DNA of 64,000 nt from Acidobacteriota bacterium (GCA_018268755.1 JAFDVW010000018.1:207109-271108), one strand, 5' to 3'; shown: positions 34,393-44,078, counted from the stretch's first letter. Translations and numbers: made by a program. Notes: generated by a model not told the origin, from the letters alone.

Positions 34393-35586
34393 ATGACTTC
34401 CCTGTTGCCTTCATCTCTGCGTGTGGTTGAGTTGACCGAAGCCCTGGCCGGGCCCTATTGCGCCATGCTGCTGGGAGACATGGGGGCCGACGTGATCAAG
34501 ATTGAGCGCCCCGGCGGCGGAGATCAGTCGCGCAGTTGGGGCCCGCCCTTCGTGGGGGAGCACTCCGCATACTTTCTGGCGACCAATCGCAATAAGCGCT
34601 CGTTGACCCTCAACTACGACCACCCGCGCGGGCAGGAAATTCTGCATCGCCTGCTGGCAACTGCCGATGTGTTTCTCATCAACCAACCTTCGCCGGCCTC
34701 TCTGGCCAAGCGCGGCCTCGATCCCGCCACCCTCTGCGCCAAGTATCCTCGCCTGATCTATTGCGTCATCTCGGGATACGGCCTGCACGGCCCGAAGGTA
34801 GGTAAGCCCGGCTACGACATCATTGCTCAGGCGGAAGCCGGCCTCATGAGCTTCACTGGCGAGCCGGAGGGCAATCCGGTGCGCTATCCCATCGCCATTG
34901 CCGACATGACTTGCGGCATCTACAGCGCACTGGGCATTACCGCCGCGCTGCTCGCCCGCGAACGCACCGGGCAGGGACAGTTTCTTGACATGGCGCTGTT
35001 CGATTCACAGCTCACCTGGCTGATCAACATCGGCAGCAACTATCTGAACGCCGGGAAGGAACCCCAGCGCTGGGGCAACGCCCACCCTAGCATTGTTCCG
35101 TATCAGCTCTTTCAGGGGAATGATGGCCGCTATTTCGTGGTCGGCGTGGGCACGGAAGTGGTATGGCAGCGCTTCACCAGGATTCTCGGCATCGACAAAA
35201 CCGTTGGCCAAGACCCGCGCTTTGCCGGCAACGCCCAGCGCGTGGAAAACCGGCAGCAGTTGATTCCTGCTTTGCAGACCATCTTTTCCCAGCGTAGCTC
35301 GGAGGAGTGGCTGGCGGAATTTCTGCGCGCGGAGATTCCCGCCGCCCCAGTGCAGACGGTGGCCGAGGCGTTGCGCGATCCGCAAACTCTGGCCCGCGAG
35401 CTGATCGTAGAGCTGGAGCATCCCTCCTTCGGCCCCGCCCGCAGCATCGCCAATCCCATTCGCCTGTCGGGAACGCCGCTCAGCTATCGCCTGCCTCCCC
35501 CACTACTGGGCGAGCACAACGCCGCCATCCTGCAAGAACTTGGATGTTCGGCGGAAGAAATTGCCGCCTGCCGAGAAGCAATCTAA
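34393..35586 (+). CDS. Class III (formyl-CoA transferase/CaiB-type) CoA-transferase
   Basis: A 397-residue protein. Characteristic motifs are RVVELTEALAGPYCAMLLGDMGADVIKIERP at the N-terminus, ATNRNKRSLTLN, and YDIIAQAEAGLMSFTGEPEG. The catalytic aspartate is expected in IAIADMTCGIYSALG. Such enzymes move CoA between carboxylic acids, for example in oxalate, carnitine or aromatic acid metabolism, and some are racemases. No acyl-CoA dehydrogenase or hydratase is adjacent, so the substrate is open. Confidence 0.88.
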   Translation: MTSLLPSSLRVVELTEALAGPYCAMLLGDMGADVIKIERPGGGDQSRSWGPPFVGEHSAYFLATNRNKRSLTLNYDHPRGQEILHRLLATADVFLINQPSPASLAKRGLDPATLCAKYPRLIYCVISGYGLHGPKVGKPGYDIIAQAEAGLMSFTGEPEGNPVRYPIAIADMTCGIYSALGITAALLARERTGQGQFLDMALFDSQLTWLINIGSNYLNAGKEPQRWGNAHPSIVPYQLFQGNDGRYFVVGVGTEVVWQRFTRILGIDKTVGQDPRFAGNAQRVENRQQLIPALQTIFSQRSSEEWLAEFLRAEIPAAPVQTVAEALRDPQTLARELIVELEHPSFGPARSIANPIRLSGTPLSYRLPPPLLGEHNAAILQELGCSAEEIAACREAI

Positions 35587-35616
35587 AAAGAAACGCCGCG
35601 GAAGCTCCGCGGCGTT
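35585..35616 (-). terminator. Intrinsic terminator between convergent genes
   Basis: AACGCCGCGGA (35592-35602) and TCCGCGGCGTT (35606-35616) form an 11-bp stem. Read on the minus strand it is followed by TTTCTTTTT, so it ends the gene at 35626-36432; on the plus strand it may also stop the CoA-transferase transcript. Confidence 0.8.
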
Positions 35617-35625
35617 CTGGGCTAC

Positions 35626-36432
35626 CTACTTCACGGCCAAGGTCTTCAGGCTGGAACCGGCAAACAGATTGGCAATGGCCAGCACGGGCTCCCGGCTGCC
35701 CCGCAACTGTACGGAAACGGCTTGGCCGACGCCCTTCCCGAAAGACAGGTTCAGATTGTTGTAGCTGTCAAAGTAGGCAGCATCCGCCCCTGGAACGGAG
35801 ACCCGTTCGCCCTTCGCTGGATTTGCGCCTTCCACGGCCACAATGTGGGCGCGAACCTCCGGGCTGACGTAGACCGCCTGATTGTCGGCCAGCAGCTTGT
35901 TGATCTGCGGCGAGATGGACTGCAGATGCTCCTGTTTGATGGCCTTCGACTGCGCATAGTACTTGTTGGCTTCGGCCCGCAGCCGGGCCGCCTCGTCGGG
36001 ATTTTTATTCTTCTGCGCCGCAATCGATTGGTATCCCAACTGGCTGCCCTGCTTGTAGAGGTCGTCCGCTTCCTTCTGTTTGTCGGCCGGCAACTGTTGC
36101 AGGGTGCGGATTTCGGCATCCACCTTTTGCTGCCGCTCCTGGTTCTGCTTCTGCAAGACCGAAGAAAAGTACACCGCATCATATCCCGCCACCGCTCTGG
36201 AGCCTTTGCATACACTGTTGGGCGCGGGCAGCGGGTTGGGCGCCTGCACCTGCCAATCCGCCGGCGGCGTAGGCAGTGCAGCTTTGATGGCGGCCATGGT
36301 GTTGTTGTAGGTTTGGCGTTCAGCTTCGGTCGTAGGCCGTGAACCATCGACGCAATCCGCGTAAAGGGTTGCAGGCAAGGCCAGGCATCCGGTAACAATG
36401 GCGGCGGCGAAAGCTTTCGTGATGAAGTCCAT
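35626..36432 (-). CDS. Exported helical protein of unknown function
   Basis: 268 residues from the ATG at 36432, which has GGGAG 8 bases upstream; an ATG 11 codons earlier is rejected. The signal peptide is FITKAFAAAIVTGCLALPATLYA. The mature part has two cysteines (DCVDGS and SVCKGS), a long charged helical stretch at about residues 90-180 rich in Gln, Lys and Glu, and a beta-rich end. It follows the OmpA-family gene by 39 bases and should work in the periplasm. The family is not recognised. Confidence 0.75.
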   Translation of the reverse strand: MDFITKAFAAAIVTGCLALPATLYADCVDGSRPTTEAERQTYNNTMAAIKAALPTPPADWQVQAPNPLPAPNSVCKGSRAVAGYDAVYFSSVLQKQNQERQQKVDAEIRTLQQLPADKQKEADDLYKQGSQLGYQSIAAQKNKNPDEAARLRAEANKYYAQSKAIKQEHLQSISPQINKLLADNQAVYVSPEVRAHIVAVEGANPAKGERVSVPGADAAYFDSYNNLNLSFGKGVGQAVSVQLRGSREPVLAIANLFAGSSLKTLAVK

Positions 36433-36471
36433 AATTTCTCCCTTTTGTCTCGATTCAAAGTGCAAACCCAG

Positions 36472-37332
36472 TTAATCCTTCACAATCTCCACCCGGCGGT
36501 TCTTGGCGCGCCCTTCTTCCAGGCGGTTGTCGGCGATCGGTCGCTCCGGCCCATACCCAGCCGCGCGCAAACGCGTGGCATCGATGCCGTCCGCGACCAA
36601 TGCAGCTCGCACCGCCTGGGCCCGCTTTTCCGACAACGCTTTGTTGGCCGCAGCGGGACCGGTGTTGTCGGTATGCCCTTCCACGCCCACCCGCAACGTG
36701 GGGCGCTTCTTGAGCATGGCCACGATCTCGGCCACTTCGGGTTGCGAGTCGGGCAGGATTTCCGCCTTGCCGGTGGCGAAGTGGATATCCAGCGCCACAA
36801 AGCCGGTCTTGTCGATGGAGGCGGCCATGGCGTCCGCGGTAATCACCTGCTGCATGGCTTCCCGCTCGATGATGTACAGCTGATAGCGGGCAACACCGGG
36901 GCTGGTGATTAGCTCCGTCCAAACTTCCTTGCCTTCGCGCGTCGCCTTGAGGACGGTCCGATATGAGTCGCTATAGAGGACTTCCCCGCCCGCGGCCTGA
37001 ATGGCGTTCTCATAGTTGCGCCGGATCGCGAGGTCCCCCGGATTTGCCTGTTCTTTCTGCTGCACATAGTCGATCCGGGTGTACTTGCCTTCCACCGTCT
37101 GCGGAGGCTTGGTCTGGAAGGTGCGACTGGAGAAGGCAACTTGGTCGTAGGTGTAAATAAAGAAGCCCGGCATGCGCTTGGGAAATAGCGGGTGGTCGGC
37201 GCTGCCTTTCACATCCTGCTGCGCAAAACCGGGAGCGCAGACCGCCAACATTGCCAGCAGCACGGCGAGAACTCTGCTCCAACCTGAAAACCTTCCTTTT
37301 GCAACCGTACTGCTCTGTAGTATCCAGCGCAT
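36472..37332 (-). CDS. OmpA-family peptidoglycan-binding protein
   Basis: 286 residues from the ATG at 37332, preceded by GGAGGAGACT. A signal peptide (VLAVLLAMLAVCAPGFA) is followed by an N-terminal domain (HPLFPKRMPGFFIYTYDQV) similar to DUF4892-type proteins. A C-terminal OmpA domain follows from about residue 180: DIHFATGKAEILPDS, GHTDNTGPAAANKALSEKRA and GRAKNRRVEI, with the diaminopimelate-binding Asp and Arg. It probably ties the outer membrane or a periplasmic complex to peptidoglycan. It is the first gene of a two-gene operon. Confidence 0.9.
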   Translation of the reverse strand: MRWILQSSTVAKGRFSGWSRVLAVLLAMLAVCAPGFAQQDVKGSADHPLFPKRMPGFFIYTYDQVAFSSRTFQTKPPQTVEGKYTRIDYVQQKEQANPGDLAIRRNYENAIQAAGGEVLYSDSYRTVLKATREGKEVWTELITSPGVARYQLYIIEREAMQQVITADAMAASIDKTGFVALDIHFATGKAEILPDSQPEVAEIVAMLKKRPTLRVGVEGHTDNTGPAAANKALSEKRAQAVRAALVADGIDATRLRAAGYGPERPIADNRLEEGRAKNRRVEIVKD

Positions 37333-37501
37333 AGTCTCCTCCGCGGCCATTCTGCCGCCATCTACTCACGCGCAGGAGTCGCGCAAAGTGGCTCACGACT
37401 CACCCAATTTTTTTCGCTTCTCGCGGTTTCCTGATCGGTGAGCCCGCGCTTCCTCGCTTGCCGCGTTAGGGAGGGAACGCCAATACACGCGAGGCCGCGC
37501 G

Positions 37502-38374
37502 ATGAAGCACAACATGCAAGGCAATTCTTCTCTCCTGGTTTGGATGGCTAGCCTATGTCTGACCGCATTCGGACTCTCCGCGCCCCATGGGCACCTGGAC
37601 GCTTCCATTGCCCTTTCGCGGCCAGCCCAGACAGCAGCCATGCCGCCCAGCGCTCCCGCCCTCCGCAAAGCGGACGATCTCCTATTAGAACGGCGGCTGG
37701 ACGGCGCTTATGGCGCGGTCCGCGCGGCCGCCGGCGCGGTTGTTCTACCCAAGACTGTGATGTTCTCCAGTGAAGAAGAAGTGCAGAACTGGCAGGCGGG
37801 CGTGGCCAAGAGTGATGGCGGCATTGTTCTTCAGATCGCCGCCTGGCAAAGCCTGATGGCGGCCCGCAGCGAAGCACGAAAATGGGGCCTGCGCATTACG
37901 CCGCGCGGGCCGGACGCCGCTGCCCGCAGTTACACGCAAACCGTAGAACTATGGCGTACTCGTGTGCAGCCTGGACTGGCCCACTGGGTCCGCCGCGGCA
38001 AGCTCAGCCGGGAGGAAGCACAAGCGATCCGTTCTCTGCCCGTCCGCGAACAAACCTTGGCCATCCTGCGCCTGGAGAAACAAGGACTGTTCTTCAGCAA
38101 AGATTTCTCCAAATCCATCTTCTCTTCCGTCGCGCCTCCCGGCGCTTCCCAGCACCTGGCGCTGCTGGCCTTTGACGTGAGGGAACACGACGACCCGCAA
38201 GTGCGCGCCATTTTGCAGCGCCACGGCTGGCACCAGACTGTAGTGAGCGACTTGCCACACTTCACCTATCTGGGAGCGCCCAGCGAGCAGCTGCCTTCCC
38301 TGGGGCTGATGCGCATCGTGGATGGAACGCGGGAATATTGGGTGCCTTCTGCTCCCCTGTTGGCCGCTCGCTGA
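37502..38374 (+). CDS. Exported protein of unknown function
   Basis: A 290-residue protein with an N-terminal signal peptide (LLVWMASLCLTAFGLSAPHG). No known domain is recognised. The middle has an alternating helical pattern around WRTRVQPGLAHWVRRGKLSREEAQAIRSLP, suggestive of a small helical packing domain, and the end is beta-rich (FTYLGAPSEQLPSLGLMRIVDGT). It is divergent from the OmpA operon and 97 bases before a peptidase gene, so it may belong to envelope maintenance. Confidence 0.65.
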   Translation: MKHNMQGNSSLLVWMASLCLTAFGLSAPHGHLDASIALSRPAQTAAMPPSAPALRKADDLLLERRLDGAYGAVRAAAGAVVLPKTVMFSSEEEVQNWQAGVAKSDGGIVLQIAAWQSLMAARSEARKWGLRITPRGPDAAARSYTQTVELWRTRVQPGLAHWVRRGKLSREEAQAIRSLPVREQTLAILRLEKQGLFFSKDFSKSIFSSVAPPGASQHLALLAFDVREHDDPQVRAILQRHGWHQTVVSDLPHFTYLGAPSEQLPSLGLMRIVDGTREYWVPSAPLLAAR

Positions 38375-38471
38375 AAGTCACCCACCACATTCTCCTGAGC
38401 CAAACTGGCCGCGCTTATCGCGTGTTGAGTGGGAATACATTCCCTTCCTCGAAGTCCCCAGGAGGCGCGTC

Positions 38472-39299
38472 ATGCCAATCCGCTTGCTCACACCGGCCAC
38501 GACCAGATTGCTGGCCGGTTTGCTTCTACTGATTTGTTGCCTGATACCGGCCCCCGCCCTGGCGCAGCTACCCTGGCAAGCGGACGATCTGAACCTCCTG
38601 CCACCGGCTACGCCGGCAGAGTATGTCTTCGGCTACTCCGTCGAAGGCCGCCCTCTGACCGCCTACATTTTCGGCGAAGGCGCAAACGTCACCATGATCT
38701 TTGGGGCCTTCCACAACAATGAGCCCGCGAGTGCGGCGGTGGTCGACCTGTTGCGGGAATATCTGACCATTCATCCCGAGGAGTGGGCCGGGCGCACCAT
38801 CATCCTGGTGCCGGTCAGCAATCCGGATGGCGTTGCAGCGCAATCCCGCCTCAACGCGCGGGGCGTCGACCTGAACCGCAATTTTCCGGATACCTGGAGC
38901 CGCACGGCCCTGGCGGTGCGCTACAATCCCGGGCCCAGACCCGCGTCGGAGCCGGAAACCCGCGCCATCATGCAACTGGTGGCCAGATTTGCGCCCGCCA
39001 AGATCGTCAGTCTCCATCAGCCCTTTCATTGTTTGAACTGGAACGGCGCGCGCGGCCGGGCCCTGGCCGAAGAAATGAGCGCCCACAACGGATACACCAC
39101 TACCGGCGATATCGGATATCCCACGCCGGGCTCTTTTGGCACCTACAGCGAGCGCCTAGGCATCGCCATGGTCACGCTGGAAATGCCCATCGATGAAGTG
39201 GAGGTTTGCTGGCAACAGAATCGTGAGGCCTTGCTGGCCGCCATCCGCACGGAACTGGGCCCGGTTTCCCAGCCCAGGGTCCTGGCAAAGACTTTTTGA
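38472..39299 (+). CDS. Exported M14-family zinc carboxypeptidase (MpaA-like)
   Basis: 275 residues from the ATG at 38472, 8 bases after AGGAGG; 50 further codons in the open frame are not coding. The signal peptide is LLAGLLLLICCLIPAPALA. Zinc ligands are His81 and Glu84 (FGAFHNNEP) and His182 (SLHQPF). Asn135 and Arg136 (LNRNF) bind the substrate carboxylate, and Glu237 in TLEMP is the catalytic base. The closest group is murein peptide amidase MpaA, which trims peptidoglycan peptides at the gamma-D-Glu-mDAP bond. The exported form here would work in the periplasm. Confidence 0.85.
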   Translation: MPIRLLTPATTRLLAGLLLLICCLIPAPALAQLPWQADDLNLLPPATPAEYVFGYSVEGRPLTAYIFGEGANVTMIFGAFHNNEPASAAVVDLLREYLTIHPEEWAGRTIILVPVSNPDGVAAQSRLNARGVDLNRNFPDTWSRTALAVRYNPGPRPASEPETRAIMQLVARFAPAKIVSLHQPFHCLNWNGARGRALAEEMSAHNGYTTTGDIGYPTPGSFGTYSERLGIAMVTLEMPIDEVEVCWQQNREALLAAIRTELGPVSQPRVLAKTF

Positions 39300-39443
39300 T
39301 TTCGCGTGAGCCGGATTTCTTTCCGCTTGCGCGTTAGTAAGAGAAGAGGAAACGACAAACGGCTTCACAAAACGATCCAGCCTCCTGGTGAGGCCAAAAC
39401 CAAGCCGGGCGGATGCCTCTCAATTCATCACAAGGAAAAGACC

Positions 39444-40121
39444 ATGAACCTGTTCTTACCCATGAGGATTCGCTTCGGCCGCGTGTTGTCCGTCCTGTGC
39501 CTTCTGGCCACGCCCACCTTCCTGCGCGCGCAGGAAGCTTTGCCGGAACCCGGGCCCTCCGCCGCTGTCGCCGCGAAAAAAGAAGGAGTCGTGCGCATCG
39601 GCCTGGTGCCCACCTCAGCGCAACTCGGCAACCCCGGAACTGACGCGGGCGAAGGCATTCGCGCCACCCTGGGAAAATATCTCTCCGGGGTAAAGGTGGA
39701 AACGGTGTCGCTGGCCGCCCTGCTTCCGGTCAATGTCAACGCCGAAGCGCAGGAAAAGCAATGCGACTTCGTGCTCTACTCCACGCTCACGCAACAACAA
39801 GGCGGGCACGGCGGATTTGGATTTCTGAAGGGCGCGACCGCCGCCTCCGGCATGGTCCCCATGATGGGCATGGGGCACGGGGTCGGCGGGGCCATGGCGG
39901 CCGCCTCGGCCAGCGCGGCCCTGAACGGCGTGAATACGGCGGTCAGCCAGGTCAAGGCCAAATCCGAAGTCACGTTTTCCTACAAGTTGATCAAGCCGGG
40001 CACTGATGCGCCTGTGCTGTCGAACGCCTTGAAGGCGAAGGCATCCTCCGACGGCCAGGACATCATCACCCCGCTGATCGAGCAAGCCGCTTCCGCGGTT
40101 GTCTCCCAAGTCAACAAATAG
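39444..40121 (+). CDS. Exported glycine-zipper protein
   Basis: 225 residues from the ATG at 39444, 7 bases after AAGGA. A signal peptide (VLSVLCLLATPTFLRAQ) is followed by a beta-rich section (VVRIGLVPTSAQLG, GIRATLGKYLSG) and CDFVLYSTLTQQQ. Next comes a Gly/Ala/Met segment with repeated small residues (GMVPMMGMGHGVGGAMAAAS), which looks like a glycine zipper able to insert in or oligomerise on a membrane. The final part is again beta-rich. The exact role is unknown. Confidence 0.65.
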   Translation: MNLFLPMRIRFGRVLSVLCLLATPTFLRAQEALPEPGPSAAVAAKKEGVVRIGLVPTSAQLGNPGTDAGEGIRATLGKYLSGVKVETVSLAALLPVNVNAEAQEKQCDFVLYSTLTQQQGGHGGFGFLKGATAASGMVPMMGMGHGVGGAMAAASASAALNGVNTAVSQVKAKSEVTFSYKLIKPGTDAPVLSNALKAKASSDGQDIITPLIEQAASAVVSQVNK

Positions 40122-40141
40122 CGGAAGCTGGCTGCCTCCCC

Positions 40142-40176
40142 CGTGGGTGGCGCACCTCATGCGCTGCCCACGTTTT
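40142..40176 (+). terminator. Intrinsic terminator after the glycine-zipper gene
   Basis: CGTGGG..GCGCA and TGCGC..CCCACG pair with a two-base internal mismatch and a CCTCA loop, followed by TTTT. It lies between convergent genes. Confidence 0.7.
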
Positions 40177-40259
40177 GCTCTCGGATCGTTTGCTCCGCCG
40201 CAGAGTCGGATCGGATGAATTCCGAAATTCAAGCGCAAAGAAAGATCGTGGTGAGAAGT

Positions 40260-43220
40260 TTACGGAGTGGCATTCTTAGCCAGGCCCCGCCCTGGGCCAG
40301 CCAACGCCGTATCACAAGCCGCCAGCCCGGCTTCCGCTTTCCCGGGCTCTCCGGCGCGAAAGCCGGTCGGAGTCATCTTGCCGGGATTGCGCACCTTGCG
40401 CCACGTCACCGAACTCTTTTCATACCAGGAGCGCGCGCCGCGCCACAGTTCTAACTGATGGGGAGAGGAGGGGGCGCTTTCCGCTTGCCGCTGGACCAAC
40501 TCGCCGATATGGGCATAGGCATCGGCTGCGGCATAGAGGGCTTCGATGTTGAAAGGCTTCTCCGCGGTAAACGGCTCCAGGTCCGGCAAGGCGTTCTGGT
40601 ATGCCTGCATCGCGTCCCCGGCATTTCCCTTCTTCGCCAGCAGCCCGCCGATTTTGACGCGAGTGGCCGCCAGAGTCACGCGGGCCTCCACGTCTTTTGG
40701 GTCGGCGTTGTAAATCCGCTCCAGCAACGAAGCGTTGCGCTGATGGTCGGCGATGGCTCCTTCCACGGCGCCGGTCTTCTCTCGGACTTGCCCTCGCCAC
40801 ATATAAAAGAGGCCCAGGGCGCGATAGGCGTCGGTGCGCTGCGGGTCGCGGGCCACCGCGTCCTCCAGGGCCGCGATCGCGTTGTTCAACATCGCTTGCC
40901 CCTTCTCCGTCTGGCCTAACTCGGCATATACCTTTCCCAGCAAACCCCGGCCCAGGGTGGCGTCGCTGCGGGCCAGCGCGTCCTGACTGTCGGCGGCTGC
41001 AAGTTTTTCCGCGATCTCCTGCGCCCGAATATAGTCTGCCAGCGCGGACCGCGGCTCTCCATCCATCAGGTGAACGTCTCCGATGCGGGTATAGAGCAGG
41101 CTGGTCTGGCGCTGGAAACGTTGGCTGTCTCCGCCCGCATTCAGCCCTTTATAGATCTCCAGCGCTTTGTTGTAGCTGGACAGCGCGGCGGCGCGTTCTC
41201 CCTGCTTCACGAGGTCGTCGCCGACTTTAATGTTGTAGGTGCCGATGCCGTGCAGCGCGCCCACGTTACCGGGGGCAATCTGGGCGCGAAGCTCGGCGCT
41301 GGCCAAGGCTTTGCGGTGATACGCCAGCGCGGTTTCCGTGTCTCCCAGATTGGCGGAGAGGCCGTTCCCTCCATAGATATCGCCGATGGTTTCGTAGATG
41401 CTCTCCATCTCATCCAGAAGGGTGAAGCTGCGGGGCTCAGTCTGCAACAGGCCTTCCAGAATGGTCTGGCCTTTCTGGGTAATGTCCAGCGCTGGGTGCA
41501 ACTCGCCGGTGGAAACCAGCATTACGCCCAGGCGGCGATAGGCGACCGCCAGGCGGAAAAGGTCCTCGCGATTGCCGGGATCTTCCCGCACCAGGTCCTC
41601 GCGAATGGCCACCGCTTTGCGCAAATTGACCATGGAGCCGGCGGTGTCGCCGATGTTCGCGCGATAGGGACTGCCCTGCACATCAGACAGCTTCAGATAA
41701 CCGGAGGCCAGTTCCCGCTGCAATGAGCGATCATCCTTGGCCTCTTTGGCCAGCGAGTCGAGGTACCGCATGGCATTGTCCACCAGCAAACGACGGGCCG
41801 CGGTCGTGCCCGGAACATCCGCCATGGCGTCATCCACGTCAAAAACCAGGGAATTGGCCAGCTGGCGCACATCGTTGAAGCGCTGCTCCGCCAGCGTGCG
41901 TTGCTGGCGCGCCACATGGGCCTGCCATGAGGTAGTGGCGATGCCGGCCAGCAAGACCACCAATAACAGCACTCCCGCCGCCACGCCGGTGCGGTTCCGT
42001 TTCACAAACTTCACGGTGCGATAACGGATGGTGTCTTTGCGGGCCAACACCGGCATGCCGTCCAGATGCCGCCCAATGTCCTCCGAGAACTGCTCCACCG
42101 AGGCATAGCGCCGCTCCGGCTCCTTGCGCAGGGCTTTCAGGAGAATATTGTCGAGGTCGCCGCTCAGCCGTCCGCGCAGCGCTTCCACGTCGCCGTCGCG
42201 CAATCCGCTGACATACTCCGGGGTCAGTTGCACCCGCGCCCCGCCGTCGCCGGTCTCCTCCTCCACCCGGTCAATCACCTGGCTCGGCTTCAGCGGCTCA
42301 GTCTCGGAGACGGCGCGCGCCAACTCATGCAGAGGACGGCCTTCCACACGGTAGGGCGGATGGCCGGTCAGCAGCCGGTACAGCAACGCGCCCAGGGAAT
42401 ACACATCGCTGGCCGTGGTGATGGTTCCGCCCAGGAACTGCTCCGGACTGGCGCACTCCGGGGTCATCGGCTTCATCAGGGTGCCGGTGACTTGCGTGGT
42501 CTGCAGAAAGAGCTCGGGCTCCAGCAATTTGGCGATGCCGAAATCGAGCAGCTTGGGTACGCCGTTCTCCGTGATCAGAATATTGCCCGCCTTGAGATCG
42601 CGATGCACCACCAGCCGCTGGTGGGCATACTGCACCGCTCCACAAACCTGGCGAAAAAGTTGCAGCCGCTCGGCCGTCGAGAGCTTGCGCTGATCGCAAT
42701 AGTCGTCGATGCGCTGGCCTTCGATGAACTCCATGACGAAATAGGGCAACCCGTCGCTGGTGGCGCCCCCGTCGAGCAGCCGCGCAATATTGGGATGGTC
42801 CAGGCTGGCCATGATCTGGCGCTCGTTGCGGAAACGCTGCAGATAATGCTGGCTGCTGCTGATGCCGGGGCGAATCACCTTGACGGCCACCTGCTTGAGG
42901 TACTGCTCCTCCACGCGCAGGGCGCGGTAAACCGTCCCCATGCCACCTTCGCCCACCTTGGCCACCACCTGATAGGGCCCAATGAAGTTGCCGATCCAGG
43001 GATCGCGCTCCTGGCCGCTGCGCGCGTCCTTGAGCAACTTGATGGGAGAGTCTTCCATGAGATCGCTGCCCTGGTCATGGAAACGCAGCAGCGACTCTAC
43101 TTCCGCACGAAGGGTGGGATCGGAACAAGACTGATCGAGATAGGCAGCGCGCTCAGCTTCGGGAAGCTCCAGCGCGTCATGGAATAGTTTTCTGACCTGC
43201 TGCCACAGCTCGGTATCCAT
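40260..43220 (-). CDS. Membrane serine/threonine protein kinase with TPR domain
   Basis: A 986-residue protein. A short N-terminal helical part precedes a complete PknB-type kinase domain (about residues 82-390): glycine loop VGEGGMGTVY, Lys114 in VAVKV, the conserved glutamate in RNERQIM, HRDLK at 206-210, DFG at 226-228 and the substrate loop PECASPEQF. One membrane helix (about 412-430) follows. The rest, about 540-970, is a row of degenerate tetratricopeptide repeats. The topology puts the kinase in the cytosol and the TPR part in the periplasm as a sensor or scaffold. It lies 23 bases after an ECF-type sigma gene, a pairing common in acidobacteria and planctomycetes. Confidence 0.93.
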   Translation of the reverse strand: MDTELWQQVRKLFHDALELPEAERAAYLDQSCSDPTLRAEVESLLRFHDQGSDLMEDSPIKLLKDARSGQERDPWIGNFIGPYQVVAKVGEGGMGTVYRALRVEEQYLKQVAVKVIRPGISSSQHYLQRFRNERQIMASLDHPNIARLLDGGATSDGLPYFVMEFIEGQRIDDYCDQRKLSTAERLQLFRQVCGAVQYAHQRLVVHRDLKAGNILITENGVPKLLDFGIAKLLEPELFLQTTQVTGTLMKPMTPECASPEQFLGGTITTASDVYSLGALLYRLLTGHPPYRVEGRPLHELARAVSETEPLKPSQVIDRVEEETGDGGARVQLTPEYVSGLRDGDVEALRGRLSGDLDNILLKALRKEPERRYASVEQFSEDIGRHLDGMPVLARKDTIRYRTVKFVKRNRTGVAAGVLLLVVLLAGIATTSWQAHVARQQRTLAEQRFNDVRQLANSLVFDVDDAMADVPGTTAARRLLVDNAMRYLDSLAKEAKDDRSLQRELASGYLKLSDVQGSPYRANIGDTAGSMVNLRKAVAIREDLVREDPGNREDLFRLAVAYRRLGVMLVSTGELHPALDITQKGQTILEGLLQTEPRSFTLLDEMESIYETIGDIYGGNGLSANLGDTETALAYHRKALASAELRAQIAPGNVGALHGIGTYNIKVGDDLVKQGERAAALSSYNKALEIYKGLNAGGDSQRFQRQTSLLYTRIGDVHLMDGEPRSALADYIRAQEIAEKLAAADSQDALARSDATLGRGLLGKVYAELGQTEKGQAMLNNAIAALEDAVARDPQRTDAYRALGLFYMWRGQVREKTGAVEGAIADHQRNASLLERIYNADPKDVEARVTLAATRVKIGGLLAKKGNAGDAMQAYQNALPDLEPFTAEKPFNIEALYAAADAYAHIGELVQRQAESAPSSPHQLELWRGARSWYEKSSVTWRKVRNPGKMTPTGFRAGEPGKAEAGLAACDTALAGPGRGLAKNATP

Positions 43221-43243
43221 AAATAAAGACTTTGTGCAGGAGG

Positions 43244-43807
43244 CTAGCCCTGCATTTCACGGGCCAGCCAGGCCTTGGCCATGGCCCAATCTCGCTTCAC
43301 CGTGGCCGGCGAGACGTCGAGCACCTGGGAAGTCTCTTCAATGGAGAGCCCGGCAAAAAATCGCAGCTCGACGATCCGGCTCTGTTGCGGATCGAGCTTG
43401 GCCAGGTTGTTGAGCGCGGAATCCAGGGCAATGACGTTCACGTCACGCGCATCGGAAATGGCCATGGCTTCATCCAGCGTGACCTTGAAGTCGCCGGCCC
43501 CGCGTTTGGCCGCGCTGCGCGCCCGGGCGTGGTCGACCAGGATGCGCCGCATCATCTGCGCGGCGATGCCAAAGAAATGCGCCCGGCTTTGCCAGCTCAC
43601 ATTCTGGTCCACCAACCGCATATAGGCCTCGTTGACCAGCGCCGTGCTCTGCAGGGTGTGGCCGGGCCGTTCTTTGCTGAGATAGCTGCGCGCCAAGCGG
43701 CGCAACTCGTCGTAGACCAGGGGCAATAGATCATCCAGGGCGTGCTTGTCGCCGTCGGTCCAACGCAGCAATAGCCGTGTGACTTCTGAAGTTGCAGGTG
43801 CACTCAT
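43244..43807 (-). CDS. ECF-type RNA polymerase sigma factor (TIGR02999-like)
   Basis: 187 residues from the ATG at 43807. Region 2 is seen in LLPLVYDELRRLARSYLSKE and VNEAYMRLVD, region 4 in RIVELRFFAGLSIEETSQVLDVSPATVKRDW. FFGIAAQMMRRILVDHARAR is typical of the TIGR02999 group. In that group no anti-sigma factor is encoded, and control is thought to run through the linked kinase, here the next gene. Phosphorylation by that kinase is inference. Confidence 0.92.
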   Translation of the reverse strand: MSAPATSEVTRLLLRWTDGDKHALDDLLPLVYDELRRLARSYLSKERPGHTLQSTALVNEAYMRLVDQNVSWQSRAHFFGIAAQMMRRILVDHARARSAAKRGAGDFKVTLDEAMAISDARDVNVIALDSALNNLAKLDPQQSRIVELRFFAGLSIEETSQVLDVSPATVKRDWAMAKAWLAREMQG

Positions 43808-43907
43808 GCCATGGATCCTGTGATGTAGTGTCGAGGGAGGACGTTCGCCGAGGCAACAGGGTCCTCCGCACCCGAGTCGCGGAAGAGTGTCACACCTGGC
43901 TGAGAAA

Positions 43908-43936
43908 AACCTACGTGAATTGCAGGAATTGGTCAA
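43908..43936 (-). promoter_or_regulatory. Candidate promoter of the sigma-kinase operon
   Basis: Minus-strand TTGACC (43936-43931) and TAGGTT (43913-43908) are separated by 17 bases. The predicted leader is about 95 bases to the ATG at 43807. Confidence 0.5.
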
Positions 43937-44078
43937 GCGCGCGAGGCTGCCGGAACGACTCCCGGCGCGGAAAAGCATGGGGGACGGCGCGGGAAAGGAC
44001 GAGCGATACCAGGTGGTCTCAATAAGACCGCACGCCGGGACAGCCGCGCCGGAGCTGCCCCGGGCAAAACGGTCGATC

